Below, in pieces: positions 33,803 through 43,166 of a stretch of 64,000 nt of DNA. The notes beneath the pieces were generated by a model that was not told the origin of the DNA, did not search any database, and was given only the letters and a program-made list of their open reading frames with translations. Where the stretch lies: the NCBI GenBank assembly GCA_032160165.1, contig JAVHWA010000162.1, positions 1 to 64,000 of the forward strand, given 5' to 3'. The position numbers and the translations under genes are program-made. Within the stretch, counting starts at the first letter, position 1, and every line of letters begins with the position of its first letter. This DNA comes from QHXM01 sp032160165 (GTDB lineage: Bacteria; Acidobacteriota; Blastocatellia; Pyrinomonadales; Pyrinomonadaceae).

Positions 33803-34770
33803 TATCCGTTCAATTCCTCGAAAGGCGGATTGTTGATGATGTCGAGCATCTCAGCCTCTGACAAGCGTTCGGCATCGGCCGAGCAAAATGGCGCCGGCAA
33901 TGGCTGAGCCACCGGCTTATTAAACTTGATCACAAAGTGGTGCACGCCATTGAACTCTGCCTTATAGGTGTAAGGCAGTTCAGGCTCGCCAATCAGGTAT
34001 TCGTGCGGTCGTTCGCCCGGCCGGCCCTCGATTGTTTCCCATCGTCCGCCTTTCTCTCTTATCCAAAGATCCAGCATGTCGCTGATGAGAATCGCCTTCA
34101 TTTGTCGCGAGACTACCGCGCCGCGGACGAGTTCGATATTCTCCACCGCCGTGGTTACAAGGTCAACGGCATCATCTACCTTTGAGACATACCTTGTCAT
34201 GTCAGGACCTGTGCTGCCAATGACTTTTGACGATTCGTGCATCTGTTTCCAGATAGGAAAGACAGAACCGGTCGACCAGGCGATGTTTCCATGCCGCACA
34301 CACGCGAACCTGGTGGTATCCGTCTTCCCGTCCATCGCACAAAAAACACGTTCCATGAGGGCTTTCGTCAAGCCATAGGTATTGGCTACCGGGGGAGCCG
34401 TCTTGTCCGTAGACATTCCTATGACAGTCGAGACGCCTTTCTCTACGCACACGCGGGCGATGTTCTGAGAACCCAGCACGTTTACGTCAATGCATTCCAT
34501 CGGCTGTCTCTCAGAAAGATCAACGTACTTGGTTGCCGCTGCATGGATGACCACATCTGGCCGCGTTTCAGCAAAAACATCACGGACAGATTCGATATTC
34601 GTCACATCCATAGGGAGAGTGAGGCAGCCTGTGAACTGCTGAGCATCCATGTTGTGCTTGTTGTTCCGTCCGGTAAGAACAACGTCGTAATTGCCCTGAA
34701 AGGCCATTCCCAGTCGCCTTCCAAGAAACCCCGTTCCACCAGTAATCAATACAGTTTTGTTCATCCGCAT
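33802..34770 (-). CDS. CapD/PseB-like NDP-sugar dehydratase or epimerase (Polysacc_synt_2)
   Basis: The protein has 322 residues. The NAD-binding motif VLITGGTGFLGRRLG is at 6-20. DVVIHAAATKYVDLSERQPMECIDVNVLGSQNIARV is the typical Polysacc_synt_2 core, and GMSTDKTAPPVANTYGLTKALMER carries the Tyr-x3-Lys pair with the STDKA-like segment. It acts on UDP-linked amino sugars in relatives (4,6-dehydratase with C5 epimerisation). The C-terminal VLSEAEMLDIINNPP-like helix is usual for the family. It is the first gene of the minus-strand glycan block; its promoter must lie in 34771-35368. Confidence 0.88.
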   Translation of the reverse strand: MRMNKTVLITGGTGFLGRRLGMAFQGNYDVVLTGRNNKHNMDAQQFTGCLTLPMDVTNIESVRDVFAETRPDVVIHAAATKYVDLSERQPMECIDVNVLGSQNIARVCVEKGVSTVIGMSTDKTAPPVANTYGLTKALMERVFCAMDGKTDTTRFACVRHGNIAWSTGSVFPIWKQMHESSKVIGSTGPDMTRYVSKVDDAVDLVTTAVENIELVRGAVVSRQMKAILISDMLDLWIREKGGRWETIEGRPGERPHEYLIGEPELPYTYKAEFNGVHHFVIKFNKPVAQPLPAPFCSADAERLSEAEMLDIINNPPFEELNG

Positions 34771-35368
34771 CTGCCTTAACGCCTTGTTAACGTCCGAATC
34801 GTTGGCCCTGGATTTTCTCTCGCAAATGATTTGCTGGGGCCCGTCTGTCCATTAAAGAGCCTTAGATTTTGTCACTCCATATTAACGTACCGAAGCTTGT
34901 CGGCTCGCGCGTTACGGTCAAACTTTTCGATATGGAGGGGGTTGGAATAGATCCAAACGTGTGGTTGCAATGGGCTAGCTCAATCGAGCACAAGTCATAG
35001 TTACAGTCGCTTAAGCTCAAGAGAAACCCGAGATGACCATCCGCAGGAGGTTAGCATGAAGCCGATGATCAAACAAGAATGAGGCCCGGTCCGGTCATCT
35101 CTGCATCGCGGGAGTAGCGGCTTCAGATTGCAGGGACAGTTTCCCGTGAATTTGCTGGCCAGGGCCTGGAGGGGCATGAAAAAATATTGACAAGCCAATT
35201 GAATTAGCGTAAAAGACACTGCTGCCTCCTAAAGGATCGGAATTCCGAGACGGAATTCTTCTCGCCTTTCGGGCCTTTTCACACGGTTTTTCGTTGTATG
35301 ACCTAATGACACGTGGCGTCCTCCGGCGTCGCCCCACAATCCACAGTCCAGAACTGTAAGGAGAACAT
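34771..35368. other. 598-bp divergent intergenic region
   Basis: This region separates the minus-strand glycan block from the plus-strand secreted-protein genes. A sigma70-like promoter toward the plus strand is visible at 35187-35215. A tiny frame of eight codons (ATG at 35056, TGA at 35080-35082) follows a strong AGGAGG site. I see no larger gene, no tRNA and no strong palindrome. Confidence 0.5.
35187..35215 (+). promoter_or_regulatory. sigma70-like promoter for beta-helix protein gene
   Basis: A consensus TTGACA (35187-35192) is followed after 17 nt by TAAAAG (35210-35215). The ATG of the beta-helix gene lies 154 nt further on, giving a leader that contains a direct repeat of CGGAATTC near 35238-35261. 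Confidence 0.5.
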
Positions 35369-36334
35369 ATGAGATCCCTCTCTACCACCATTAAAGTCCT
35401 ATTGTGCGCTGTCTTCATGCTGGCGCTTACCTCCGTTGCACAAGCACAAGCTACCCGAACATGGGTCTCGGGTGTAGGCGACGACGTTAACCCCTGCAGC
35501 CGTACAGCCCCATGCAAGACGTTTGCCGGCGCTATCTCCAAGACCTTTATCGGAGGCGAGATTGATGCGCTCGATCCGGGCGGCTTCGGCACAGTCACCA
35601 TCACCAAGTCGATGACAATCGACGGCGGCGCTACATTGGCCTCGATCCTTGCCAGCGGCACGAACGGCGTCAACGTCAATATACTTGTTAACGCCAACGA
35701 CCCGAATCGAAGGGTGACGCTCCGCCGTCTGACAATTAACGGCGCGGGTGCCAGTGGCGCGATCGGTACAAGTACAGGCATCAGAGGCGTGAACGCCAGC
35801 ACCAACGGCTTTAGCCAGTTGTATGTGGAAAACACCTACATACAAAATTTCACCACTGTGGGCATTGACGTCAACTTCGCCGCAGCGGCTACTGGCGCTC
35901 GCATTTCGTTCAAAGATACGAACATCACCAACACCGGTGTCGGCATCCAGCTGAACACGTCGGCAAACTTCATCTCTGGGGTGATTGATAACGTCAGAGT
36001 CGAGTCGATGAGCACTGGAATCAACCTCAAGGAGCGCGCCAACGCTGCCATCCGTAACTCGGTGGTGCAGAATTGCTCTACAGCAGGAGTTGCTCTGAAC
36101 TCCGGTCCGTCCAACCAGTCTTTCGCAAGCCTGGAGAGTACCTACATCTTGTCGGCGACTACCGGCGTGGTAGGAGGTGCGGCTGGCACTCTTGTGGACT
36201 TATCGAACACTACGATTGCGGGCAACAGCACGGGGATTACAACCGGCGGCGGAACAATCCAGTCGCACGGCAACAATCAGATATTCAACAACTCCGTGCC
36301 AGGGACGACTCCAACCGGCATCGGGCAGCAGTAG
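35369..36334 (+). CDS. secreted right-handed beta-helix protein
   Basis: The protein has 321 residues. The ATG at 35369 follows AAGGAG. Residues 1-27 form a signal peptide (VLLCAVFMLALTSVAQAQA). The mature part starts TRTWVSGVGDDVNPCSRTAPCKTFAGAIS, the usual entry into a parallel beta-helix in which Cys-containing N-caps are common. Repeated short strands with Asn/Thr ladders follow (ISFKDTNITNTGVGIQLN, IRNSVVQNCSTAGVALN, VDLSNTTIAGNSTGITTGGG). No catalytic residues of pectate-lyase type can be assigned. It is probably an extracellular carbohydrate-associated or structural protein. A stem-loop lies 85 bp downstream of the stop. Confidence 0.88.
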   Translation: MRSLSTTIKVLLCAVFMLALTSVAQAQATRTWVSGVGDDVNPCSRTAPCKTFAGAISKTFIGGEIDALDPGGFGTVTITKSMTIDGGATLASILASGTNGVNVNILVNANDPNRRVTLRRLTINGAGASGAIGTSTGIRGVNASTNGFSQLYVENTYIQNFTTVGIDVNFAAAATGARISFKDTNITNTGVGIQLNTSANFISGVIDNVRVESMSTGINLKERANAAIRNSVVQNCSTAGVALNSGPSNQSFASLESTYILSATTGVVGGAAGTLVDLSNTTIAGNSTGITTGGGTIQSHGNNQIFNNSVPGTTPTGIGQQ

Positions 36335-36418
36335 CATTAGACTTCCGTCGACTCTCGCTCTTTGGCTACTGCCTCGTTCGCCTTTCTTTCCGGCGGACAT
36401 CTAACCGTGGACTTTCTT

Positions 36419-36462
36419 CCTGAGTGATGCGTAGTAACGTGCGGACTACCGCATCACTCAGG
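36419..36462 (+). terminator. strong stem-loop after beta-helix gene, no T-run
   Basis: CCTGAGTGATGCG and CGCATCACTCAGG pair perfectly over 13 bp, with the stem extended by TAGT/ACTA across a one-base bulge. No T-run follows, so it is either a weak terminator or an RNA-stabilising hairpin. Confidence 0.45.
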
Positions 36463-36631
36463 TAGCGAGGCCTAACTCAATCCTGACACAAACGGTTAAG
36501 GGTCTGTTATGCCCAGCAAGCGGGGTCGCTGGACGCTCTATGTTTGCGGCCACTCGAAATCGCCCTCTCATTTATGGAATTTCTGCACTGAGACTTCTGC
36601 CGCAGTGCCCCTACACTAAGGAGGACCTACG

Positions 36632-39613
36632 ATGTCTACCCCCCGCCTAGATCAGAGAAGCCCACGGGCGAACCTGAAGCGGAGCTTGTTCGGCCCGGTG
36701 GGTCGCACGCCAACGTTACTTATTCTATCTTTCATAGTCATCGCCGCGGCCCTTTATTCCGCATCATCTGCATCCTCATCAAGTGCGGGCAGGGGTGGCC
36801 TTCAGCCAAAGGCAGCTGCTAACGCAAAAACTGTAGCAAAGGGCAGGACCAAATCCTCGCTCAAGGACCAGCGAAGCGCGAGCGAACTGATTGAGCCGGC
36901 GCCAAATTCGGCTGGCGGTTTATTTATGCTACCCGACGATCCCGTACTCGAAACAGTCACAACGCTTGACTGCACTACTTTGCAACCGAAAAGCGCCTTT
37001 AACTTTGGCGACACGGTATGCGCGAAGATCGAGGGCGGGCCTCCTTTGTCAATTTACCCCCGGCGCTTTAGCTGGGTCGCCCCCAACGGCGTGGTTCAGC
37101 GGCAGGTCGTTGTCACGGCACTCGGAGACGTGGACCAATTTACTATTCCACCGCGCGGCGCTGACGATCTTCGGGAAGTGTGGAGGATAAACAGTATCAC
37201 TCCGCGCTCGTCGGTAAGAGCCAGCGCATTTTTCACGGTCAGTGATCCGCAAAATCCCTCCGCCAACCTTTCAATCTACGACAACATCAACTTCAACACG
37301 TCTAATCTTACTGGCGGAACGGATGTTGAGTTCGCGCTCTACGTGATAAATAGAGGACCGGATCCAGCACTCAACGTCCAGGTCGTTGACGTGGGGACTA
37401 ACTCCACCTTCGTCGATAACAGCGAAACAATAACTGGTGCTGGCTTCACTTGTGCACCTTCTGCCGGGGGTGTGACTTGTACCATCGCTAGTCTGCCGCC
37501 TGGTTCGAAGACAAGGATAGGAGTCACTTATCACATAGCTGCAGGCGCTCAACTCGGCACGGTGGTTACTAACTCGGCAACGATTTCCAGCGCCACGGCA
37601 GATGCGCGGCCGTTAGACAACTCTTCCGGAGCTAAGGCCGAGATCAACATCGAAAGTGATTCTAATACCTGCGAGATCGTATGCCCCCGTGACATTACCG
37701 TCGCTGCTGATAGGACAGTGGGCGGCGTGCGTGGAGCACTTGTCAACTTCGACTCGGAAACCACTGGCGACTGCGGCAGGGTCACGAGCTCGCCTGCGGC
37801 CGGCACTTTCTTCCCGGCTGGAGCAACTACAACGGTTACTTTAACGGCGACCGTTATTGATGCCAACAATAATTCGACGGTAGGAGACACCTGTACTTTT
37901 ACTGTCACCGTAACCGACACAACCGCGCCCACCATCGTCTGTAACGGTACGATCAACAAGGACGCGGGCGGCGCGTGCAGTGTCGATCTAATCATCCCTG
38001 AAATGGACATCTCTGAATTGACCCCGCCGACAGCGAGTGGTGGAGTCGGTGAGGTGAAGGTAGACGGCGACAGGAGTGACGGCGACGCCCTCGACGCGCC
38101 CTACCCCGTGGGTTCGACCACGATTACGTGGACTGCAACGGATGAGATCGGCCGCACCGCAACCTGTCTCCAGACGGTGGTGGTGACCGGAGCTCCCGAC
38201 ACTACCCCGCCAACAATCACAGCACCGGCTGACGTTGTTGCTTACACTGGAGCAGTGGGAGCATCGTGCGGGAGGATTGTTAACGAGACTGAGTTGGGAA
38301 CACCCCTTACCGACGATAACTGCGTGGGTGGGATAAGCATCAAACGCCTTGGCATTCCCAATGACGGTACTAACACCAACGCGGGCAACTTCTTCCCGAT
38401 TGGTGAGACGATTCTCACTTACACAGCGAAGGATAAGGCGGGTAACGAGTCGCAACCGGTCACACAAAAGGTGACCGTGATCGACAACACTCCGCCGATT
38501 ATCTTCGCTCCTGCTGATGCGAGCTACGTCTGCGCCAGCGCAGTGCCCGCAGGTTTACCGTCGCAGGCGTCCGGACCTGATTTGATCGGCGCGAACGACG
38601 TACATACCCCGGGTCCGCCATCTGACAACTGCGGCACTCCGGTCGTGACAGTGAGCGACTCAAGCACAGGCGCGGGCTCTGCCAGCAATCCGCTGGTGAT
38701 CACTCGCACCTTCAGGGCAACCGATAGCGCGGGGAACTACACCGACGCTATCCAGACCATTACAGTCATTGACAGCACGCCGCCGACCATCACCAGCGTA
38801 CCGGCGGATGTGAGCGTGAGTACCGGCCCGGGAGCAACATCCTGCGGCACGGATGTCAGTAACGCCACGCTTGGCACGGCAACGGCTACCGACAACTGTG
38901 AGGTGACCGTGACGCGCAGCCCAACAGGCAACACATTCGCTGTTGGGACTACCAACGTGGTTTGGACTGCCACGGATGCCGCCGGCAATACCGCGACGGG
39001 AACGCAACACGTCACGGTGACGGACAACACGCCGCCGGTAGTAACTCCGCCGGCTAACGTGACTGTCTATCTGCCGCTGAATTCGACGGCCACGAGCATG
39101 GCTGTTACTTACAGTCCGGCGACAGCTACTGACAATTGTGCCGTGGCGGGTAGCATCAGCTATAGCAAGGCATCCGGCTCAACCTTCTCGGTCGGCACGA
39201 CTACGGTGACGGCGTCGGCGACCGACATTCACGGCAACACTGGTTCGGCTACTTTCACCGTGACGGTGCTCTATAACTTCACCGGGTTCTTCTCGCCGGT
39301 TGGCAACATACCGACACTGAATGCGGCAAATGCCGGCAAGGCGATACCCGTGAAGTTCAGCCTGAGCGGAAACAAGGGGCTGAACATATTCGCAACCGGT
39401 AATCCTTACTCGGTATCATTCAACTGCAACTCGAATGATCCAGGTACTGACATAACCGAGACTGTGAATGCTGGGGGAAGCAGTCTCAGCTTCGGAGGCG
39501 ACCAGTACAATTACGTTTGGAAGACTGAATCGTCCTGGGCGAATACGTGTCGTCAACTAGTGCTTACGCTAAATGACGGCAGCGTCCATCGGGCGAACTT
39601 CAAGTTCAAATAG
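36632..39613 (+). CDS. surface protein with DUF11, HYR repeats and PxKF C-terminal domain
   Basis: The protein has 993 residues. The ATG at 36632 follows a perfect AGGAGG. A basic N-terminus and one membrane segment at about 27-45 (TPTLLILSFIVIAAALYSAS) act as signal or anchor. A DUF11-like region occupies about 205-320 (VEFALYVINRGPDPALNVQVVDVG). About six HYR-type immunoglobulin-like repeats follow at about 350-885, marked by DTTAPTI, DTTPPTITAP, DNTPPIIFAP and DSTPPTITSV and ending in ITWTATDEIGRT-like strands. The last 100 residues (GKAIPVKFSLSGNKGLNIF) are a PxKF domain. The protein is expected at the cell surface or outside it, in adhesion or matrix. It is encoded 297 bp after the beta-helix protein gene. 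Confidence 0.9.
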   Translation: MSTPRLDQRSPRANLKRSLFGPVGRTPTLLILSFIVIAAALYSASSASSSSAGRGGLQPKAAANAKTVAKGRTKSSLKDQRSASELIEPAPNSAGGLFMLPDDPVLETVTTLDCTTLQPKSAFNFGDTVCAKIEGGPPLSIYPRRFSWVAPNGVVQRQVVVTALGDVDQFTIPPRGADDLREVWRINSITPRSSVRASAFFTVSDPQNPSANLSIYDNINFNTSNLTGGTDVEFALYVINRGPDPALNVQVVDVGTNSTFVDNSETITGAGFTCAPSAGGVTCTIASLPPGSKTRIGVTYHIAAGAQLGTVVTNSATISSATADARPLDNSSGAKAEINIESDSNTCEIVCPRDITVAADRTVGGVRGALVNFDSETTGDCGRVTSSPAAGTFFPAGATTTVTLTATVIDANNNSTVGDTCTFTVTVTDTTAPTIVCNGTINKDAGGACSVDLIIPEMDISELTPPTASGGVGEVKVDGDRSDGDALDAPYPVGSTTITWTATDEIGRTATCLQTVVVTGAPDTTPPTITAPADVVAYTGAVGASCGRIVNETELGTPLTDDNCVGGISIKRLGIPNDGTNTNAGNFFPIGETILTYTAKDKAGNESQPVTQKVTVIDNTPPIIFAPADASYVCASAVPAGLPSQASGPDLIGANDVHTPGPPSDNCGTPVVTVSDSSTGAGSASNPLVITRTFRATDSAGNYTDAIQTITVIDSTPPTITSVPADVSVSTGPGATSCGTDVSNATLGTATATDNCEVTVTRSPTGNTFAVGTTNVVWTATDAAGNTATGTQHVTVTDNTPPVVTPPANVTVYLPLNSTATSMAVTYSPATATDNCAVAGSISYSKASGSTFSVGTTTVTASATDIHGNTGSATFTVTVLYNFTGFFSPVGNIPTLNAANAGKAIPVKFSLSGNKGLNIFATGNPYSVSFNCNSNDPGTDITETVNAGGSSLSFGGDQYNYVWKTESSWANTCRQLVLTLNDGSVHRANFKFK

Positions 39614-39683
39614 GTGAGGCATACGGACTGAGAGCGCCGAATAGAATCCGGCTACTCTCAGTTCGCAGACTCAACTCTCATTC

Positions 39684-39723
39684 CGTCCCGTCGCTCTTTC
39701 CAAGGGCGGCGGGACGCTCTTTT
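39684..39723 (+). terminator. Rho-independent terminator after HYR protein gene
   Basis: CGTCCCGTCGC (39684-39694) pairs with GCGGCGGGACG (39706-39716) through one G-U, followed by CTCTTTT. It ends the two-gene secreted-protein region. Confidence 0.8.
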
Positions 39724-39778
39724 GGTTGTGCGTATTCTGAAGCGGAAATCCAGTCCGTTCTCAGGTATTGAACCTGTC

Positions 39779-39808
39779 TTGACACCTTTCAGCGCGTGGA
39801 GCCATACT
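39779..39808 (+). promoter_or_regulatory. possible promoter of the exporter/nonulosonate operon
   Basis: TTGACA at 39779-39784 and CATACT at 39803-39808 are separated by 18 nt. It is the best sigma70-like candidate between the terminator and wzm. Confidence 0.4.
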
Positions 39809-39992
39809 GCGAAGCGATACGCAAGGACATAAGGGCCATAGATACATGGGTCGGCTCTTTCACTCGTCGCCGTCTAATGGTTCTTACAGCTCTTTCATCA
39901 AGCTGGATGTACGTCGCCGCGCCCGGTTGGTTGCTCGCCTGTTTGTGCAAACCACTTAATATAGAAGAGCGAGATAGTTTGGAGAGTAGAAC

Positions 39993-40024
39993 GAGCACGC
40001 ATCGTTCAATTGAACGACGTGCTC
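39993..40024. repeat. 32-nt near-perfect palindrome in the operon leader
   Basis: GAGCACGCATCGTTCAA and TTGAACGACGTGCTC are inverted arms with a 2-nt bulge and no loop beyond the central AATT. It could be an operator, a cruciform site or an RNA hairpin in the leader of wzm. There is no T-run, so it is not a normal terminator. Confidence 0.6.
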
Positions 40025-40167
40025 TGGCGTGATTAAATGTCCGGCGCGCATTGGACCGGAGGCTCTCCGGATGAGCTTTTGAACACGACAACGTTAGCTC
40101 GAGCATGAGACCTTTCGGGACGCTGGAGTCCGGGGTGGGAATGTGAGTAACGCCAAGAGGTCGCTGG

Positions 40168-41067
40168 ATGTCGGCAAGTAAAATAGACGGAGCACAACTG
40201 GACAACCTGGAGGGCGGGGACGGTGCAAAGTCTTCGAGCTCGCCTGATCCAGGTGTGCTTGTGATCCGTCCTCCCAGCGGCTGGGCCTCGCTCGAGCTGA
40301 AGGAGCTTTGGGCTTATCGCGAGCTGCTTTATTTTCTCATCTGGCGCGATGTCAAAGTGCGCTACAAGCAGACGGCGCTGGGAGCGGCCTGGGCGATCAT
40401 CCAGCCTTTGTTTATGATGATCGTATTCAGCATCTTCTTCGGCAAGCTTGCCGGAATGCCTTCTGACGGAATCCCCTATCCGGTTTTCACCTATTGCGCG
40501 CTTCTGCCCTGGCAGCTCTTCGCCCATGCGCTCTCCGAATCGAGCAACAGCCTGGTGGCGAACGAGAGATTGATTACCAAAGTTTACTTTCCCCGCCTGA
40601 TCGTTCCGATCTCGTCAGTACTCGGTGGGTTGATCGACTTTGCCATAGCCTTCGTCATATTGCTTGGCCTTATGGCTTACTACGGGATCGCGCCCACGCT
40701 TGCGATCTTCGCCCTGCCTTTATTCATTCTTCTGGCAATCATTACCGCGCTCGGCGTCGGACTTTGGCTGTCGGCGCTGAATGTAAAGTACCGGGATGTG
40801 CGTTACACTATTTTGTTTCTGACGCAGTTGTGGTTTTTCCTTACTCCGATAGTTTATTCGAGTTCGATCGTACCGCAGCGTTGGCGTGTTCTCTTTGGAA
40901 TAAACCCGATGGCTGGCGTGGTGGAAGGGTTCCGCTGGGCCCTTCTTGGAAGGGCGAACCCGCCCGCCGCGCTGCTGGCCGTATCGGCGGGAGCGGTAAT
41001 TCTGATTTTGGTGGGTGGGCTCTATTACTTCCGCCGAATGGAAGCCAATTTTGCTGACATAGTTTGA
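40168..41067 (+). CDS. wzm: O-antigen/polysaccharide ABC transporter permease
   Basis: The protein has 299 residues. A cytoplasmic N-terminus of about 65 residues is followed by ABC-2-type membrane helices (LGAAWAIIQPLFMMIVFSIFFGKLAG to ALLAVSAGAVILILVGGLYYF). The conserved LWRDVKVRYKQTALGAAW-like segment (IWRDVKVRYKQTALGA) is the Wzm coupling-helix signature. With the ATPase encoded next it forms the exporter that moves lipid-linked polysaccharide across the inner membrane. The 4-bp gap to the next start indicates coupling. Confidence 0.95.
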   Translation: MSASKIDGAQLDNLEGGDGAKSSSSPDPGVLVIRPPSGWASLELKELWAYRELLYFLIWRDVKVRYKQTALGAAWAIIQPLFMMIVFSIFFGKLAGMPSDGIPYPVFTYCALLPWQLFAHALSESSNSLVANERLITKVYFPRLIVPISSVLGGLIDFAIAFVILLGLMAYYGIAPTLAIFALPLFILLAIITALGVGLWLSALNVKYRDVRYTILFLTQLWFFLTPIVYSSSIVPQRWRVLFGINPMAGVVEGFRWALLGRANPPAALLAVSAGAVILILVGGLYYFRRMEANFADIV

Positions 41068-41070
41068 CCT

Positions 41071-42384
41071 ATGGGCGATGTAGCGATCAGTTGCGAGCGA
41101 ATCAGCAAGCGTTACCGTATCGGGGAGCGCGAAAGCTATCGCGCGCTACGCGACAGTCTGGCGAGTGCCATGCGGGCCCCGTTTCGCCGATTTAGATCAA
41201 GTTCGAAACGTTCTAATGGGCACGAGGCAGGGGCCGATAACACCTTCTGGGCGCTGAACAATGTCTCCTTCGAAGTCAGACGCGGCGAAGTCGTCGGCAT
41301 TATCGGGCGCAACGGAGCGGGCAAGTCCACGCTACTAAAAATTCTTTCGCGCATCACCAAACCGACGTCAGGCGAGGCTCGCATCGACGGAAGAGTAGGC
41401 TCGCTCCTCGAGGTGGGGACAGGATTTCATCCTGAACTAACTGGCCGTGAAAACATTTTTCTCAATGGCGCCATTCTTGGCATGAAGAAAGTCGAGATCA
41501 AAAGGCGGTTCGACGACATCGTAGCCTTTGCGGAGATTGAGAAGTTTGTTGATACCCCTGTGAAGCGCTATAGCAGCGGTATGTACGTGCGCCTGGCTTT
41601 CGCCGTCGCAGCTCATTTGGAACCGGAGATTCTCCTGGTTGATGAAGTGCTCGCTGTCGGCGACGCAAGTTTTCAGAAGAAGTGTCTGAACAAGATGCAG
41701 GCGGTAGGGGAAGAGGGGCGAGCCGTCTTTTTCGTTTCGCATAACATGTCGGCGATTACGAGGCTTTGCCAACGCGCGATCTTATTAGACGAAGGTCGGG
41801 TACTGGCCGATGACCTCGCGCATAAAGTGGTGGGAACCTACTTGAGAGCTGGTACGGGCACGATGGCTGCTCGCGAATGGGGCGAGAACTCGCCGGGCAA
41901 TGACATTGCTCGCCTGAAGGCCGTGCGAGTCCGGACGCAAGACGGGCAGATAACCGACGTGATTGATATCCGACAGTCTGTGGGAATCGAGATTGAATTT
42001 GAAGTCTTGCAATCAGGATACGTATTAGTACCCAACTATTACTTCATTAACGAGGAAGGAGTCTGCGCCTTCGTCGCTTCGGATCAGGACCCGGAATGGC
42101 GCAGGCGTGCTCGACCCGTCGGCTCGTATGTCAGCACTGCATGGATTCCCGGGAACTTCCTGGCTGAGGGTTCAATCGCTGTCGGGGCCGGCGTAAGTAC
42201 TATGGATCCTACTACAGTGCATTTTTACGAGTCTGACGCGGTTGCCTTTCAAGTGGTCGATAGTCTAGAAGGTAACTCAGCTCGAGGAGACTATGCCGGA
42301 CACGTTCCGGGGGTTGTCCGGCCGCTGCTGGAATGGACCACCCGATACAATCCGAAACGAGAGCCAGCCGAACGGCACACTTAG
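41071..42384 (+). CDS. wzt: O-antigen ABC transporter ATPase with C-terminal carbohydrate-binding domain
   Basis: The protein has 437 residues. Walker A is IIGRNGAGKSTLLK near 73-85, the signature YSSGMYVRLAFAVAAHL near 168, and Walker B ILLVDEVLAVGD near 190; the H-loop SHN follows. Residues about 270-410 form a Wzt_C-type beta-sandwich (IGIEIEFEVLQSGYVLVPNYYFINEEG), which in E. coli O8/O9a recognises a capped non-reducing end. Its presence suggests export of a finished, end-modified chain and places the downstream sugar-modifying genes in the same process. Confidence 0.95.
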   Translation: MGDVAISCERISKRYRIGERESYRALRDSLASAMRAPFRRFRSSSKRSNGHEAGADNTFWALNNVSFEVRRGEVVGIIGRNGAGKSTLLKILSRITKPTSGEARIDGRVGSLLEVGTGFHPELTGRENIFLNGAILGMKKVEIKRRFDDIVAFAEIEKFVDTPVKRYSSGMYVRLAFAVAAHLEPEILLVDEVLAVGDASFQKKCLNKMQAVGEEGRAVFFVSHNMSAITRLCQRAILLDEGRVLADDLAHKVVGTYLRAGTGTMAAREWGENSPGNDIARLKAVRVRTQDGQITDVIDIRQSVGIEIEFEVLQSGYVLVPNYYFINEEGVCAFVASDQDPEWRRRARPVGSYVSTAWIPGNFLAEGSIAVGAGVSTMDPTTVHFYESDAVAFQVVDSLEGNSARGDYAGHVPGVVRPLLEWTTRYNPKREPAERHT

Positions 42385-42395
42385 GAGAGGGCGTT

Positions 42396-43166
42396 ATGAA
42401 CGTTGTTATCCTTGCCGGAGGGCTGGGAACCCGACTGGCTGAAGAAACTGAAGTTAAGCCTAAGCCAATGGTTGAGATCGGCGGGCGGCCAATCTTATGG
42501 CATATCATGAAGCATTACGCACACTATGGGTTCAAAGAGTTCTTTATAGCTTTAGGGTATAAAGGCGAAGCAATCAAGCGGTACTTTCTCGATTACTATG
42601 GACTGAGCGGGAGCATGACGATAGACCTGACTAGCGGGAAAGTTGATGTACATAAAAGAGAATGTGAAGACTGGATTTTGAACCTGATAGATACCGGGTC
42701 AGATACAAATACCGGCGGACGAGTTAAGAGTATGGAGCGATGGCTAAACGGGGGCACGTTCATGGTTACTTACGGCGACGGGGTATGTGACGTAAACCTG
42801 GCGGAACTGCTCAAGTTCCATAAACAACATGGTCGACTTGCTACCGTCACCGCAGTGCGTCCGCCGGCGCGCTTCGGTGGGCTCGCATTCGATGGTGATC
42901 ATCTGGCCGACTTCATCGAAAAACCACAGACTGGCGAAGGTTGGATCAACGGAGGCTACCTGGTATTTGAACCTGATATTTTCAAATATTTGGACGGTGA
43001 ACAGAGCAGCCTGGAAGCGGACGCCCTGGAACAATTGGCTGCGGATCGTCAACTGGTTGCCTTCCCCCATAATCAGTTCTGGCAATGCATGGACACTCTG
43101 CGAGACGTGAGATTACTCGAGAATTTGTGGCAGGAGAATGCCGCCCCGTGGAAGGTGTGGGAGTGA
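42396..43166 (+). CDS. rfbF: glucose-1-phosphate cytidylyltransferase
   Basis: The protein has 256 residues from the ATG at 42396, which follows TTAGGAGAGG. The motif VVILAGGLGTRLAEETEVKPKPMVEIGGRPILWHIMKHY is diagnostic of RfbF/DdhA-type CTP-specific enzymes. FMVTYGDGVCDVNL holds the metal-binding Asp, and FIEKPQTGEGWINGGYLVFEPD is the sugar-binding region. It makes CDP-glucose from CTP and glucose-1-phosphate in the cytoplasm, the first step of the CDP-6-deoxyhexose branch. Its TGA overlaps the GTG start of rfbG. Confidence 0.95.
   Translation: MNVVILAGGLGTRLAEETEVKPKPMVEIGGRPILWHIMKHYAHYGFKEFFIALGYKGEAIKRYFLDYYGLSGSMTIDLTSGKVDVHKRECEDWILNLIDTGSDTNTGGRVKSMERWLNGGTFMVTYGDGVCDVNLAELLKFHKQHGRLATVTAVRPPARFGGLAFDGDHLADFIEKPQTGEGWINGGYLVFEPDIFKYLDGEQSSLEADALEQLAADRQLVAFPHNQFWQCMDTLRDVRLLENLWQENAAPWKVWE

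Larger units (their letters stand above)
39614..40167. other. 554-bp intergenic region and leader of the exporter operon
   Basis: It holds a terminator for the HYR gene (39684-39723), a promoter-like TTGACA-18-CATACT (39779-39808) and a near-perfect palindrome (39993-40024). The distance from the suggested promoter to the wzm start is about 360 nt. The overlapping open frames here have no recognisable protein features. Confidence 0.5.

Noticed and set aside
39789..40205. 138-codon open frame on the minus strand in the wzm leader
   Set aside because: Its translation has no recognisable domain, it runs into the wzm start region and covers a palindrome and a promoter candidate on the other strand; composition looks random.
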